Part shown: piece after piece, positions 10,170 through 23,711 of the stretch
Layout: every line of letters starts with the position of its first letter
Numbering within the stretch: the stretch's first letter is position 1
Source: Sipunculus nudus
Lineage: Eukaryota > Annelida > Sipuncula > Golfingiida > Sipunculidae
NCBI GenBank assembly: GCA_026874595.1
Contig: CM049316.1
Span: 72,757,176-72,821,175 of the forward strand
Direction: 5' to 3'
Length of the DNA stretch: 64,000 nt
Made by a program: the position numbers and the translations under genes
The notes under the pieces: model-generated
The model's input: only the letters and a program-made list of their open reading frames with translations
Databases searched by the model: none
Told to the model about the DNA's origin: nothing

Positions 10170-12427
10170 TTGCTTGTACAAGAAATAACTTCCAGTCAGT
10201 ACAGAGGGATTTCTGTTCTCTTGAATTTTAATGATGTGCATGCTGTGTGAACATTTTGAGCATTCCCAAACAAAATTTGAGCATGATATAAACTAGAAAC
10301 CAGCATTGGTTTTACACTGAAATCCAGGAGTGTGTTTCTAATAAGTGTCCTTGACCACGAGTCATTTGCTCCTACTAGAAGTTAACTTCCTGTTGGGAGA
10401 GGGCTTGCTTCTCGCTATTGAGGGGTCTGTTTTTTCCCGTTGCAGGAGTTCACTTCTACTTATATGGAAAAATTGTTGATATTGGAACGTTCATTTGCTT
10501 TGCTTTTATCAGAAGTTAACTTCCTGTTGGGAGAGGGCTGGCTTCTCTCTATTGAGGGGTCTGTTTTTTGCCGTTGCAGGAGTTCACTTCTGGCTAGTAG
10601 AGAGGAATTTATCCTGGACAGTATAAAATTGATGCTGTTTAGGAAGCACCATTAAACTTTGGGGATAAGCGGAAAAATAATTCCCGTGACAAAACACCGA
10701 TTGGAAGTGAACTTTTATACGACTATCAGGATGAGGTTTATTTTGCGAGTAGAAAGGTGAAACAGTGTGTCCTTAAAACAGTATAAAGTAGTTTAATAGA
10801 TGTCTTATTCTTGATTGTACAGTATAGACTTGTTTCTGTGAAGGGCTTCTGTTGGTTTTGTCAGGAGAAAGCTACAATCTTGCTATTGGCAGGTTGTACC
10901 TCTTGCTTGTACAAGAAATAACTTCCAGTCAGTACAGAGGGATTTCTGTTCTCTTGAATTTTGATGATGTGCATGCAGTGTGAATATTTTGAGCATTCCC
11001 AAACAAAATTTGAGCATAATATAAACTAGAAACCAGCATTGGTTTTACACTGAAATCCAGGAGTGTGTTTCTAATTAGTGTCCTTGACCACGAGTCATTT
11101 GCTCCTACTAGAAGTTAACTTCCTGTTGGGAGAGGGCTTGCTTCTCGCTATTGAGGGGTCTGTTTTTTTTCCCGTTGCATGAGTTCACTTCTACCTAATA
11201 TGAAAAATTGTTGATATTGGAACATTCATTTGCTTTGCTCATAACAGAAGTTTACTTTGTGTTGGGAGAGAGCTGGCTTCTCGCTATTGAGGGGTCTGTT
11301 TTTTGCCGTTGCAGGAGTTCACTTCTGGCTAATAGAGAGGAATTTATCCTGGAAAGTATAAAATTGATGCTGTTTAGGAAGCACCATTAAACTTTGAGGC
11401 CAAGCGGAAAAATGGTTCCCGTGACGAAACAGATTGGATGTGAACTTTGTTGTACGCAAGAATACTCAAGTCTGATTTGTATACGACTATCAGGATGAGG
11501 TTTATTTTGCGAGTAGAAAGGTGAAACAATGTTTCTTTGAAGAGAATAATTTTAGTTTTATAGATGTTTTATTCTTGATTGTACAGTATAGACTTTTTTC
11601 TGTGAAGGGCTTCTGTTGGTTTTGTCAGGAGAAAGCTGCAATTTTTTTATTGACAGGTTGTACCTCTTGCTTGTGCAAGAAATAACTTCCAGTCAGTACA
11701 GAGGGATTTCTGTTCTCTTGAATTTTGATGAAGTGCATGCTGTGTGAACATTTTGAGCATTCCCAAACAAAATTTGAGCATGATATAAACTAGAAACCAG
11801 CATTGGTTTTACACTGAAATCCAGGAGTGTGTTTCTATATAGTGTCCTTGACCACGAGTCATTTGCTCCTACTAGAAGTTAACTTCCTGTTGGGATAGGG
11901 CTTGCTTCTCGCTATTGAGGGGTCTGTTTTTTCCCGTTGCAGGAGTTCACTTCTACTTATATGGAAAAATTGTTGATATTGGAACGTTCATTTGCTTTGC
12001 TTTTATCAGAAGTTAACTTCCTGTTGGGAGAGGGCTGGCTTCTCGCTATTGAGGGGTCTGTTTTTTGCCGTTGCAGGAGTTCACTTCTGGCTAATAGGGA
12101 GGAATTTATCCTGGAAAGTATAAAATTGATGCTGTTTAGGAAGCACCATTAAACTTTGAGGCCAAGCGGAAAAATGGTTCCCGTGACAAAACAGATTGGA
12201 AGTGAACTTAGTTGTACGCAAGAATACACAAGTCTGATTTGTATACGACTATCAGGATGAGATTTATTTTGCGAGTAGAAAGGTGAAACAGTGTTTCTTT
12301 GAACAGAATAATGTAGTTTTATAGATGTTTTATTCTTGATTGTACAGTATAGACTTGTTTCTGTGAAGTGCTTCTGTTGGTTTTGTCAGGAGAAAGCTGC
12401 AATTTTTTTATTGACAGGTTGTACCTC
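10170..12427 (+). repeat. ABC trimer with a 31-bp deletion in A
   Basis: Units are A 10170-10902 (733 bp), B 10903-11666 (764) and C 11667-12427 (761). In A the sequence jumps from GAAGTGAAC to TTTTATACGAC near 10713, losing 31 bp present in other A units, with a shared TTT at the breakpoints. The A head has TTTTAATGATG, also found at 16915-16925. The first T-run of B is lengthened to eight. The end of C carries ATGAGATTTATT and GAAGTGCTTC, a C sub-variant also seen at 17622, 27522 and 32855. Confidence 0.88.
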
Positions 12428-13951
12428 TTGCTTGTACAAGAAATAACTTCCAGTCAGTACAGAGGGATTTCTGTTCTCTTGAATTTTGATGATGTGCATG
12501 CAGTGTGAATATTTTGAGCATTCCCAAACAAAATTTGAGCATAATATAAACTAGAAACCAGCATTGGTTTTACACTGAAATCCAGGAGTGTGTTTCTAAT
12601 TAGTGTCCTTGACCACGAGTCATTTGCTCCTACTAGAAGTTAACTTCCTGTTGGGAGAGGGCTTGCTTCTCGCTATTGAGGGGTCTGTTTTTTTTTCCCG
12701 TTGCATGAGTTCACTTCTACCTAATATGAAAAATTGTTGATATTGGAACATTCATTTGCTTTGCTCATAACAGAAGTTTACTTTGTGTTGGGAGAGAGCT
12801 GGCTTCTCGCTATTGAGGGGTCTGTTTTTTGCCGTTGCAGGAGTTCACTTCTGGCTAATAGAGAGGAATTTATCCTGGAAAGTATAAAATTGATGCTGTT
12901 TAGGATGCACCATTAAACTTTGAGACCATGCGGAAAAATGGTTCCCGTGACGAAACAGATTGGATGTGAACTTTGTTGTACGCAAGAATACACAAGTCTG
13001 ATTTGTATACGACTATCAGGATGTGGTTTATTTTGCGAGTAGAAAGGTGAAACAATATTTCTTTGAACAGAATAATTTAGTTTTATAGATGTTTTATTCT
13101 TGATTGTACAGTATAGACTTGTTTCTGTGAAGGGCTTCTGTTGGTTTTGTCAGGAGAAAGCTGAAATTTTTTTATTGACAGGTTGTACCTCTTGCTTGTA
13201 CAAGAAATAACTTCCAGTCACTACAGAGGGATTTCTGTTCTCTTGAATTTTGATGATGTGCATGCTGTGTGAACATTTTGAGCATTCCCAAACAAAATTT
13301 GAGCATGATATAAACTAGAAACCAGCATTGGTTTTACACTGAAGTCCAGGAGTGTGTTTCTATATAGTGTCCTTGACCACGAGTCATTTGCTCCTACTAG
13401 AAGTTAACTTCCTGTTTGGAGAGGGCTTGCTTCTCGCTATTGAGGGGTCTGTTTTTTCCCGTTGCAGGAGTTCACTTCTACCTAATATGGAAAATTGTTG
13501 CTATTGGAACATTCATTTGCTTTGCTCATAACAGAAGTTAACTTCCTGTTGGGAGAGGGCTGGCTTCTCGCTATTGAGGGGTCTGTTTTTTGCCGTTGCA
13601 GGAGTTCACTTCTGGCTAATAGAGAGGAATTTATCCTGGATAGTATAAAATTGATGCTGTTTAGGAAGCACCATTAAACTTTGAGGCCAAGCGGAAAAAT
13701 GGTTCCCGTGACAAAACAGATTGGATGTGAACTTTGTTGTACGCAAGAATACACAAGTCTGATTTGTATAAGACTATCAGGATGAGGTTTATTTTGCGAG
13801 TAGAAAGGTGAAACAGTGTTTCTTTGAACAGAATAATTTAGTTTTATAGATGTTTTGTTCTTGATTGTACAGTATAGACTTGTTTCTGTGAAGGGCTTCT
13901 GTTGGTTTTGTCAGGAGAAAGCTGCAATCTTGCTATTGGCAGTTGTACCTC
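12428..13951 (+). repeat. Monomers 17-18: B/F hybrid and E2
   Basis: 12428-13191 (764 bp) has a B front (GCATGAG, GTTTACTTTGTG) and an F-like rear (GGATGCACC, GATGTGGTTT, CAATATTTC). Its first T-run is nine long, the longest I noticed. 13192-13951 is E2 with CAGTCACTACAG, a variant shared with the units at 13952, 19907, 20667 and 34376. Confidence 0.8.
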
Positions 13952-14578
13952 TTGCTTGTACAAGAAATAACTTCCAGTCACTACAGAGGGATTTCTGTTC
14001 TCTTGAATTTTGATGATGTGCATGCTGTGTGAACATTTTGAGCATTCCCAAACAAAATTTGAGCATGATATAAACTAGAAACCAGCATTGGTTTTACACT
14101 GAAATCCAGGAGTGTGTTTCTATATAGTGTCCTTGACCACGAGTCATTTGCTCCTACTAGAAGTTAACTTCCTGTTTGGAGAGGGCTTGCTTCTCGCTAT
14201 TGAGGGGTCTGTTTTTTGCCATTGCAGGAGTTCACTTCTGGCTAATAGGGAGGAATTTATCCTGGAAAGTTTAAAATTGATGCTGTTTAGGAAGCACCAT
14301 TAAACTTTGAGGCCAAGCGGAAAAATGGTTCCCGTGACAAAACAGATTGGAAGTGAACTTTGTTGTACGCAAGAATACACAAGTCTGATTTGTATACGAC
14401 TATCAGGATGAGATTTATTTTGCGAGTAGAAAGGTGAAACAGTGTTTCTTTGAACAGAATAATGTAGTTTTATAGATGTTTTATTCTTGATTGTACAGTA
14501 TAGACTTGTTTCTGTGAAGTGCTTCTGTTGGTTTTGTCAGGAGAAAGCTGCAATTTTTTTATTGACAGGTTGTACCTC
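13952..14578 (+). repeat. Monomer 19, short unit with one subrepeat (627 bp)
   Basis: The unit keeps a single subrepeat. Its first half matches the normal first copy (TGTTTGGAGAGGGCTTGC) and its second half the normal second, partial copy (TTTTTTGCC, CTTCTGGCTAATAGGG). This is the product expected when misaligned neighbouring subrepeats recombine and 135 bp drop out. The rest is an E2/D-like head and a C-like tail (GAGATTTATT). Confidence 0.9.
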
Positions 14579-16860
14579 TTGCTTGTAGAAGAAATAACTT
14601 CCTGTCAGTACAGAGGGATTTCTGTTCTCTTGAACTTTGATGATATGCATGCAGTGTGAACATTTCGAGCATGTCCAAACAAAATTTGAGCATAATATAA
14701 ACTAGAAACCAGCATTGGTTTTACACTGAAATCCAGGAGTGTGTTTCTATATAGTGTCCTTGACCACGAGTCATTTGCTCCTACTAGAAGTTAACTTCCT
14801 GTTGGGAGAGGGCTTGCTTCTCGCTATTGAGGGGTCTGTTTTTTCCCGTTGCATGAGTTCACTTCTACCTAATATGAAAAATTGTTGATATTGGAACGTT
14901 CATTTGCTTTGCTCATAACAGAAGTTTACTTTGTGTTGGGAGAGAGCTGGCTTCTCGCTATTGAGGGGTCTGTTTTTTGCCGTTGCAAGAGTTCACTTCT
15001 GGCTAATAGAGAGGAATTTATCCTGGAAAGTATAAAATTGATGCTGTTTAGGATGCACCATTAAACTTTGAGGCCAAGCGGAAAAATGGTTCCCGTGACG
15101 AAACAGATTGGATGTGAACTTTGTTGTACGCAAGAATGCACAAGTCTGATTTGTATACGACTATCAGGATGTGGTTTATTTTGCGAGTAGAAAGGTGAAA
15201 CAATATTTCTTTGAACAGAATAATTTAGTTTTATAGATGTTTTATTCTTGATTGTACAGTATAGACTTGTTTCTGTGAAGGGCTTCTGTTGGTTTTGTCA
15301 GGAGAAAGCTGCAATTTTTTTATTGACAGGTTGTACCTCTTGCTTGTACAAGAAATAACTTCCAGTCAGTACAGAGGGATTTCTGTTCTCTTGAATTTTG
15401 ATGATGTGCATGCAGTGTGAACATTTCGAGCATGCCTAAAAAACAAAATTTGAGCATAATATAAACTAAACCAGCATTGGGTTTACACTGAAATCCAGGA
15501 GTGTGTTTCGATATAGTGTCCTTGACCACGAGTCATTTGCTCCTACTAGAAGTTAACTTCCTGTTGGGAGAGGGCTTGCTTCTCGCTATTGAGGGGTCTG
15601 TTTTTTCCCGTTGCAGGAGTTCACTTCTACCTAATATGGAAAATTGTTGCTATTGGAACATTCATTTGCTTTGCTCATAACAGAAGTTAACTTACTGTTG
15701 GGAGAGGGCTGGCTTCTCGCTATTGAGGGGTCTGTTTTTTGCCGTTGCAGGAGTTCACTTCTGGCTAATAGGGAGGAATTTATCCTGGAAAGTATAAAAT
15801 TGATGCTGTTTAGGAAGCACCATTAAACTTTGAGGCCAAGCGGAAAAATGGTTCCCGTGACAAAACAGATTGGATGTGAACTTTGTTGTACCCAAGAATA
15901 CACAAGTCTGATTTGTATAAGACTATCAGGATGAGGTTTATTTTGCGAGTAGAAAGGTGAAACAGTGTTTCTTTGAACAGAATAATTTAGTTTTATAGAT
16001 GTTTTGTTCTTGATTGTACAGTATAGACTTGTTTCTGTGAAGGGCTTCTGTTGGTTTTGTCAGGAGAAAGCTGCAATCTTGCTATTGGCAGTTGTACCTC
16101 TTGCTTGTACAAGAAATAACTTCCAGTCAGTACAGAGGGATTTCTGTTCTCTTGAATTTTGATGATGTGCATGCTGTGTGAACATTTTGAGCATTCCCAA
16201 ACAAAATTTGAGCATGATATAAACTAGAAACCAGCATTGGTTTTACACTGAAATCCAGGAGTGTGTTTCTATATAGTGTCCTTGACCACGAGTCATTTGC
16301 TCCTACTAGAAGTTAACTTCCTGTTGGGAGAGGGCTTGCTTCTCGCTATTGAGGGGTCTGTTTTTCCCGTTGCAGGAGTTCACTTCTACCTAATATGGAA
16401 AATTGTTGATATTGGAACATTCATTTGCTTTGCTTATAACAGAAGTTAACTTCCTGTTGGGAGAGGGCTGGATTTTCGCTATTGAGGGGTCCGTTTTTTT
16501 GCCGTTGCAGGAGTTCACTTCTGCCTAATAGAGAGGAATTTATCCTGTAAAGTATAAAATTGATGCTGTTTATGAAGCACCATTAAACTTTGAGGCCAAG
16601 CGGAAAAATGGTTCCCGTGACGAAACAGATTGGATGTGACCTTTGTTGTACGAAAGAATACACAAGTCTGATTTGTATACGACTATCAGGATGAGGTTTA
16701 TTTTGCGAGTAGAAAGGTGAAACAGTGTTTCTTTGAACAGAATAATTTAGTTTTATAGATGTTTTGTTCTTGATTGTACAGTATAGACTTGTTTCTGTGA
16801 AGGGCTTCTGTTGGTTTTGTCAGGAGAAAGCTGCAATCTTGCTATTGGCAGTTGTACCTC
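14579..16860 (+). repeat. Monomers 20-22: F-headed hybrid, E1, D variant
   Basis: 14579-15339 starts GCTTGTAGAAGAAAT, so the CTTGTACAAG palindrome is lost, as in the units at 28283 and 33616. It has GATATGCATG, then B marks (GCATGAG, GTTTACTTTGTG) and an F tail. 15340-16100 is E1. 16101-16860 is the D variant described at 9410, with an added CCTGTAAAG change. Confidence 0.8.
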
Positions 16861-19145
16861 TTGCTTGTACAAGAAATAACTTCCAGTCAGTACAGAGGGA
16901 TTTCTGTTCTCTTGAATTTTAATGATGTGCATGCTGTGTGAACATTTTGAGCATTCCCAAACAAAATTTGAGCATGATATAAACTAGAAACCAGCATTGG
17001 TTTTACACTGAAATCCAGGAGTGTGTTTCTAATTAGTGTCCTTGACCACGAGTCATTTGCTCCTACTAGAAGTTAACTTCCTGTTGGGAGAGGGCTTGCT
17101 TCTCGCTATTGAGGGGTCTGTTTTTTCCCGTTGCAGGAGTTCACTTCTACTTATATGGAAAAATTGTTGATATTGGAACGTTCATTTGCTTTGCTTTTAT
17201 CAGAAGTTAACTTCCTGTTGGGAGAGGGCTGGCTTCTCGCTATTGAGGGGTCTGTTTTTTGCCGTTGCAGGAGTTCACTTCTGGCTAATAGAGAGGAATT
17301 TATCCTGGAAAGTATAAAATTGATGCTGTTTAGGAAGCACCATTAAACTTTGAGGCCAAGCGGAAAAATGGTTCCCGTGACGAAACAGATTGGATGTGAA
17401 CTTTGTTGTACGCAAGAATACTCAAGTCTGATTTGTATACGACTATCAGGATGAGGTTTATTTTGCGAGTAGAAAGGTGAAACAATGTTTCTTTGAACAG
17501 AATAATTTAGTTTTATAGATGTTTTATTCTTGATTGTACAGTATAGACTTTTTTCTGTGAAGGGCTTCTGTTGGTTTTGTCAGGAGAAAGCTGCAATTTT
17601 TTTATTGACAGGTTGTACCTCTTGCTTGTACAAGAAATAACTTCCAGTCAGTACAGAGGGATTTCTGTTCTCTTGAATTTTGATGAAGTGCATGCTGTGT
17701 GAACATTTTGAGCATTCCCAAACAAAATTTGAGCATGATATAAACTAGAAACCAGCATTGGTTTTACACTGAAATCCAGGAGTGTGTTTCTATATAGTGT
17801 CCTTGACCACGAGTCATTTGCTCCTACTAGAAGTTAACTTCCTGTTGGGATAGGGCTTGCTTCTCGCTATTGAGGGGTCTGTTTTTTCCCGTTGCAGGAG
17901 TTCACTTCTACTTATATGGAAAAATTGTTGATATTGGAACGTTCATTTGCTTTGCTTTTATCAGAAGTTAACTTCCTGTTGGGAGAGGGCTGGCTTCTCG
18001 CTATTGAGGGGTCTGTTTTTTGCCGTTGCAGGAGTTCACTTCTGGCTAATAGGGAGGAATTTATCCTGGAAAGTATAAAATTGATGCTGTTTAGGAAGCA
18101 CCATTAAACTTTGAGGCCAAGCGGAAAAATGGTTCCCGTGACAAAACAGATTGGAAGTGAACTTAGTTGTACGCAAGAATACACAAGTCTGATTTGTATA
18201 CGACTATCAGGATGAGATTTATTTTGCGAGTAGAAAGGTGAAACAGTGTTTCTTTGAACAGAATAATGTAGTTTTATAGATGTTTTATTCTTGATTGTAC
18301 AGTATAGACTTGTTTCTGTGAAGTGCTTCTGTTGGTTTTGTCAGGAGAAAGCTGCAATTTTTTTATTGACAGGTTGTACCTCTTGCTTGTACAAGAAATA
18401 ACTTCCAGTCAGTACAGAGGGATTTCTGTTCTCTTGAATTTTGATGATGTGCATGCAGTGTGAATATTTTGAGCATTCCCAAACAAAATTTGAGCATAAT
18501 ATAAACTAGAAACCAGCATTGGTTTTACACTGAAATCCAGGAGTGTGTTTCTAATTAGTGTCCTTGACCACGAGTCATTTGCTCCTACTAGAAGTTAACT
18601 TCCTGTTGGGAGAGGGCTTGCTTCTCGCTATTGAGGGGTCTGTTTTTTTTCCCGTTGCATGAGTTCACTTCTACCTAATATGAAAAATTGTTGATATTGG
18701 AACATTCATTTGCTTTGCTCATAACAGAAGTTTACTTTGTGTTGGGAGAGAGCTGGCTTCTCGCTATTGAGGGGTCTGTTTTTTGCCGTTGCAGGAGTTC
18801 ACTTCTGGCTAATAGAGAGGAATTTATCCTGGAAAGTATAAAATTGATGCTGTTTAGGATGCACCATTAAACTTTGAGACCAAGCGGAAAAATGGTTCCC
18901 GTGACGAAACAGATTGGATGTGAACTTTGTTGTACGCAAGAATACACAAGTCTGATTTGTATACGACTATCAGGATGTGGTTTATTTTGCGAGTAGAAAG
19001 GTGAAACAATATTTCTTTGAACAGAATAATTTAGTTTTATAGATGTTTTATTCTTGATTGTACAGTATAGACTTGTTTCTGTGAAGGGCTTCTGTTGGTT
19101 TTGTCAGGAGAAAGCTGAAATTTTTTTATTGACAGGTTGTACCTC
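16861..19145 (+). repeat. Monomers 23-25: A/B fusion, C, B/F
   Basis: 16861-17621 has an A-type front (TTTTAATGATG, CTAATTAGTG, ACTTATATGG), then runs through ANREEF-type subrepeat sequence into a B tail (GAATACTCAAG, GACTTTTTTCTG). 17622-18382 is C and 18383-19145 is B/F. The series D, A/B, C, B/F equals D, A, B, C, B/F at 9410-13191 minus one monomer. The offset is 6691 bp before the fusion and 5955 bp after it. Confidence 0.82.
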
Positions 19146-21426
19146 TTGCTTGTACAAGAAATAACTTCCAGTCAGTACAGAGGGATTTCTGTTCTCTTGA
19201 ATTTTGATGATGTGCATGCAGTGTGAACATTTCGAGCATGCCCAAAAAACAAAATTTGAGCATAATATAAACTAAACCAGCATTGGTTTTACACTGAAAT
19301 CCAGGAGTGTGTTTCGATATAGTGTCCTTGACCACGAGTCATTTGCTCCTACTAGAAGTTAACTTCCTGTTGGGAGAGGGCTTGCTTCTCGCTATTGAGG
19401 GGTCTGTTTTTTCCCGTTGCAGGAGTTCACTTCTACCTAATATGGAAAATTGTTGCTATTGGAACATTCATTTGCTTTGCTCATAACAGAAGTTAACTTC
19501 CTGTTGGGAGAGGGCTGGCTTCTCGCTATTGAGGGGTCTGTTTTTTGCCGTTGCAGGAGTTCACTTCTGGCTAATAGGGAGGAATTTATCCTGGAAAGTA
19601 TAAAATTGATGCTGTTTAGGAAGCACCATTAAACTTTGAGGCCAAGCGGAAAAATGGTTCCCGTGACAAAACAGATTGGATGTGAACTTTGTTGTACGCA
19701 AGAATACACAAGTCTGATTTGTATAAGACTATCAGGATGAGGTTTATTTTGCGAGTAGAAAGGTGAAACAGTGTTTCTTTGAACAGAATAATTTAGTTTT
19801 ATAGATGTTTTGTTCTTGATTGTACAGTATAGACTTGTTTCTGTGAAGGGCTTCTGTTGGTTTTGTCAGGAGAAAGCTGCAATCTTGCTATTGGCAGTTG
19901 TACCTCTTGCTTGTACAAGAAATAACTTCCAGTCACTACAGAGGGATTTCTGTTCTCTTGAATTTTGATGATGTGCATGCTGTGTGAACATTTTGAGCAT
20001 TCCCAAACAAAATTTGAGCATGATATAAACTAGAAACCAGCATTGGTTTTACACTGAAGTCCAGGAGTGTGTTTCTATATAGTGTCCTTGACCACGAGTC
20101 ATTTGCTCCTACTAGAAGTTAACTTCCTGTTTGGAGAGGGCTTGCTTCTCGCTATTGAGGGGTCTGTTTTTTCCCGTTGCAGGAGTTCACTTCTACCTAA
20201 TATGGAAAATTGTTGCTATTGGAACATTCATTTGCTTTGCTCATAACAGAAGTTAACTTCCTGTTGGGAGAGGGCTGGCTTCTCGCTATTGAGGGGTCTG
20301 TTTTTTGCCGTTGCAGGAGTTCACTTCTGGCTAATAGAGAGGAATTTATCCTGGAAAGTATAAAATTGATGCTGTTTAGGAAGCACCATTAAACTTTGAG
20401 GCCAAGCGGAAAAATGGTTCCCGTGACAAAACAGATTGGATGTGAACTTTGTTGTACGCAAGAATACACAAGTCTGATTTGTATAAGACTATCAGGATGA
20501 GGTTTATTTTGCGAGTAGAAAGGTGAAACAGTGTTTCTTTGAACAGAATAATTTAGTTTTATAGATGTTTTGTTCTTGATTGTACAGTATAGACTTGTTT
20601 CTGTGAAGGGCTTCTGTTGGTTTTGTCAGGAGAAAGCTGCAATCTTGCTATTGGCAGTTGTACCTCTTGCTTGTACAAGAAATAACTTCCAGTCACTACA
20701 GAGGGATTTCTGTTCTCTTGAATTTTGATGATGTGCATGCTGTGTGAACATTTTGAGCATTCCCAAACAAAATTTGAGCATGATATAAACTAGAAACCAG
20801 CATTGGTTTTACACTGAAATCCAGGAGTGTGTTTCTATATAGTGTCCTTGACCACGAGTCATTTGCTCCTACTAGAAGTTAACTTCCTGTTTGGAGAGGG
20901 CTTGCTTCTCGCTATTGAGGGGTCTGTTTTTCCCGTTGCAGGAGTTCACTTCTACCTAATATGGAAAATTGTTGATATTGGAACATTCATTTGCTTTGCT
21001 TATAACAGAAGTTAACTTCCTGTTGGGAGAGGGCTGGATTTTCGCTATTGAGGGGGCCGTTTTTTTGCCGTTGCAGGAGTTCACTTCTGGCTAATAGAGA
21101 GGAATTTATCCTGGAAAGTATAAAATTGATGCTGTTTATGAAGCACCATTAAACTTTGAGGCCAAGCGGAAAAATGGTTCCCGTGACGAAACAGATTGGA
21201 TGTGACCTTTGTTGTACGCAAGAATACAAAAGTCTGATTTGTATACGCCTATCAGGATGAGGTTTATTTTGCGAGTAGAAAGGTGAAACAGTGTTTCTTT
21301 GAACAGAATAATTTAGTTTTATAGATGTTTTGTTCTTGATTGTACAGTATAGACTTGTTTCTGTGAAGGGCTTCTGTTGGTTTTGTCAGGAGAAAGCTGC
21401 AATCTTGCTATTGGCAGTTGTACCTC
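19146..21426 (+). repeat. E1-E2-D block (monomers 26-28)
   Basis: Units are 19146-19906 (E1, 761), 19907-20666 (E2, 760) and 20667-21426 (D, 760). Lengths and diagnostic variants match 2559-4839, including GAGGGGGCCG, AATACAAAAGTC and ACGCCTATC in D. Small differences remain, for example CAAGTCTGATTT here against CAAGTGTGATTT there in E2. Confidence 0.88.
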
Positions 21427-23711
21427 TTGCTTGTACAAGAAATAACTTCCAGTCAGTACAGAGGGATTTCTGTTCTCTTGAATTTTGATGATGTGCATGC
21501 TGTGTGAACATTTTGAGCATTCCCAAACAAAATTTGAGCATGATATAAACTAGAAACCAGCATTGGTTTTACACTGAAATCCAGGAGTGTGTTTCTATAT
21601 AGTGTCCTTGACCACGAGTCATTTGCTCCTACTAGAAGTTAACTTCCTGTTGGGAGAGGGCTTGCTTCTCGCTATTGAGGGGTCTGTTTTTTCCCGTTGC
21701 AGGAGTTCACTTCTACTTATATGGAAAAATTGTTGATATTGGAACGTTCATTTGCTTTGCTTTTATCAGAAGTTAACTTCCTGTTGGGAGAGGGCTGGCT
21801 TCTCTCTATTGAGGGGTCTGTTTTTTGCCGTTGCAGGAGTTCACTTCTGGCTAGTAGAGAGGAATTTATCCTGGACAGTATAAAATTGATGCTGTTTAGG
21901 AAGCACCATTAAACTTTGGGGATAAGCGGAAAAATAATTCCCGTGACAAAACACCGATTGGAAGTGAACTTTGTTGTACGGAAGAATACACAAATCTGAT
22001 TTTTATACGACTATCAGGATGAGGTTTATTTTGCGAGTAGAAAGGTGAAACAGTGTGTCCTTAAAACAGTATAATGTAGTTTAATAGATGTCTTATTCTT
22101 GATTGTACAGTATAGACTTGTTTCTGTGAAGGGCTTCTGTTGGTTTTGTCAGGAGAAAGCTGCAATCTTGCTATTGGCAGGTTGTACCTCTTGCTTGTAC
22201 AAGAAATAACTTCCAGTCAGTACAGAGGGATTTCTGTTCTCTTGAATTTTGATGATGTGCATGCAGTGTGAATATTTTGAGCATTCCCAAACAAAATTTG
22301 AGCATAATATAAACTAGAAACCAGCATTGGTTTTACACTGAAATCCAGGAGTGTGTTTCTAATTAGTGTCCTTGACCACGAGTCATTTGCTCCTACTAGA
22401 AGTTAACTTCCTGTTCGGAGAGGGCTTGCTTCTCGCTATTGAGGGGTCTGTTTTTTCCCGTTGCATGAGTTCACTTCTACCTAATATGAAAAATTGTTGA
22501 TATTGGAACATTCATTTGCTTTGCTCATAACAGAAGTTTACTTTGTGTTGGGAGAGAGCTGGCTTCTCGCTATTGAGGGGTCTGTTTTTTGCCGTTGCAG
22601 GAGTTCACTTCTGGCTAATAGAGAGGAATTTATCCTGGAAAGTATAAAATTGATGCTGTTTAGGAAGCACCATTAAACTTTGAGGCCAAGCGGAAAAATG
22701 GTTCCCGTGACGAAACAGATTGGATGTGAACTTTGTTGTACGCAAGAATACTCAAGTCTGATTTGTATACGACTATCAGGATGAGGTTTATTTTGCGAGT
22801 AGAAAGGTGAAACAATGTTTCTTTGAACAGAATAATTTAGTTTTATAGATGTTTTATTCTTGATTGTACAGTATAGACTTTTTTCTGTGAAGGGCTTCTG
22901 TTGGTTTTGTCAGGAGAAAGCTGCAATTTTTTTATTGACAGGTTTTACCTCTTGCTTGTACAAGAAATAACTTCCAGTCAGTACAGAGGGATTTCTGTTC
23001 TCTTGAATTTTGATGAAGTGCATGCTGTGTGAACATTTTGAGCATTCCCAAACAAAATTTGAGCATGATATAAACTAGAAACCAGCATTGGTTTTACACT
23101 GAAATCCAGGAGTGTGTTTCTATATAGTGTCCTTGACCACGAGTCATTTGCTCCTACTAGAAGTTAACTTCCTGTTGGGATAGGGCTTGCTTCTCGCTAT
23201 TGAGGGGTCTGTTTTTTCCCGTTGCAGGAGTTCACTTCTACTTATATGGAAAAATTGTTGGTATTGGAACGTTCATTTGCTTTGCTTTTATCAGAAGTTA
23301 ACTTCCTGTTGGGAGAGGGCTGGCTTCTCGCTATTGAGGGGTCTGTTTTTTGCCGTTGCAGGAGTTCACTTCTGGCTAATAGGGAGGAATTTATCCTGGA
23401 AAGTATAAAATTGATGCTGTTTAGGAAGCACCATTAAACTTTGAGGCCAAGCGGAAAAATGGTTCCCGTGACAAAACAGATTGGAAGTGAACTTTGTTGT
23501 ACGCAAGAATACACAAGTCTGATTTGTATACGACTATCAGGATGAGGTTTATTTTGCGAGTAGAAAGGTGAAACAGTGTTTCTTTGAACAGAATAATTTA
23601 GTTTTATAGATGTTTTGTTCTTGATTGTACAGTATAGACTTGTTTCTGTGAAGGGCTTCTGTTGGTTTTGTCAGGAGAAAGCTGCAATCTTGCTATTGGC
23701 AGTTGTACCTC
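21427..23711 (+). repeat. ABC trimer HOR (monomers 29-31)
   Basis: Units are A 21427-22190 (764), B 22191-22951 (761) and C 22952-23711 (760). They correspond to 4840-7124 at offset 16,587. Private changes include GGTTTTACCTC at the end of B near 22943 and TTGTTGGTATTGG in C near 23257. Confidence 0.9.
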
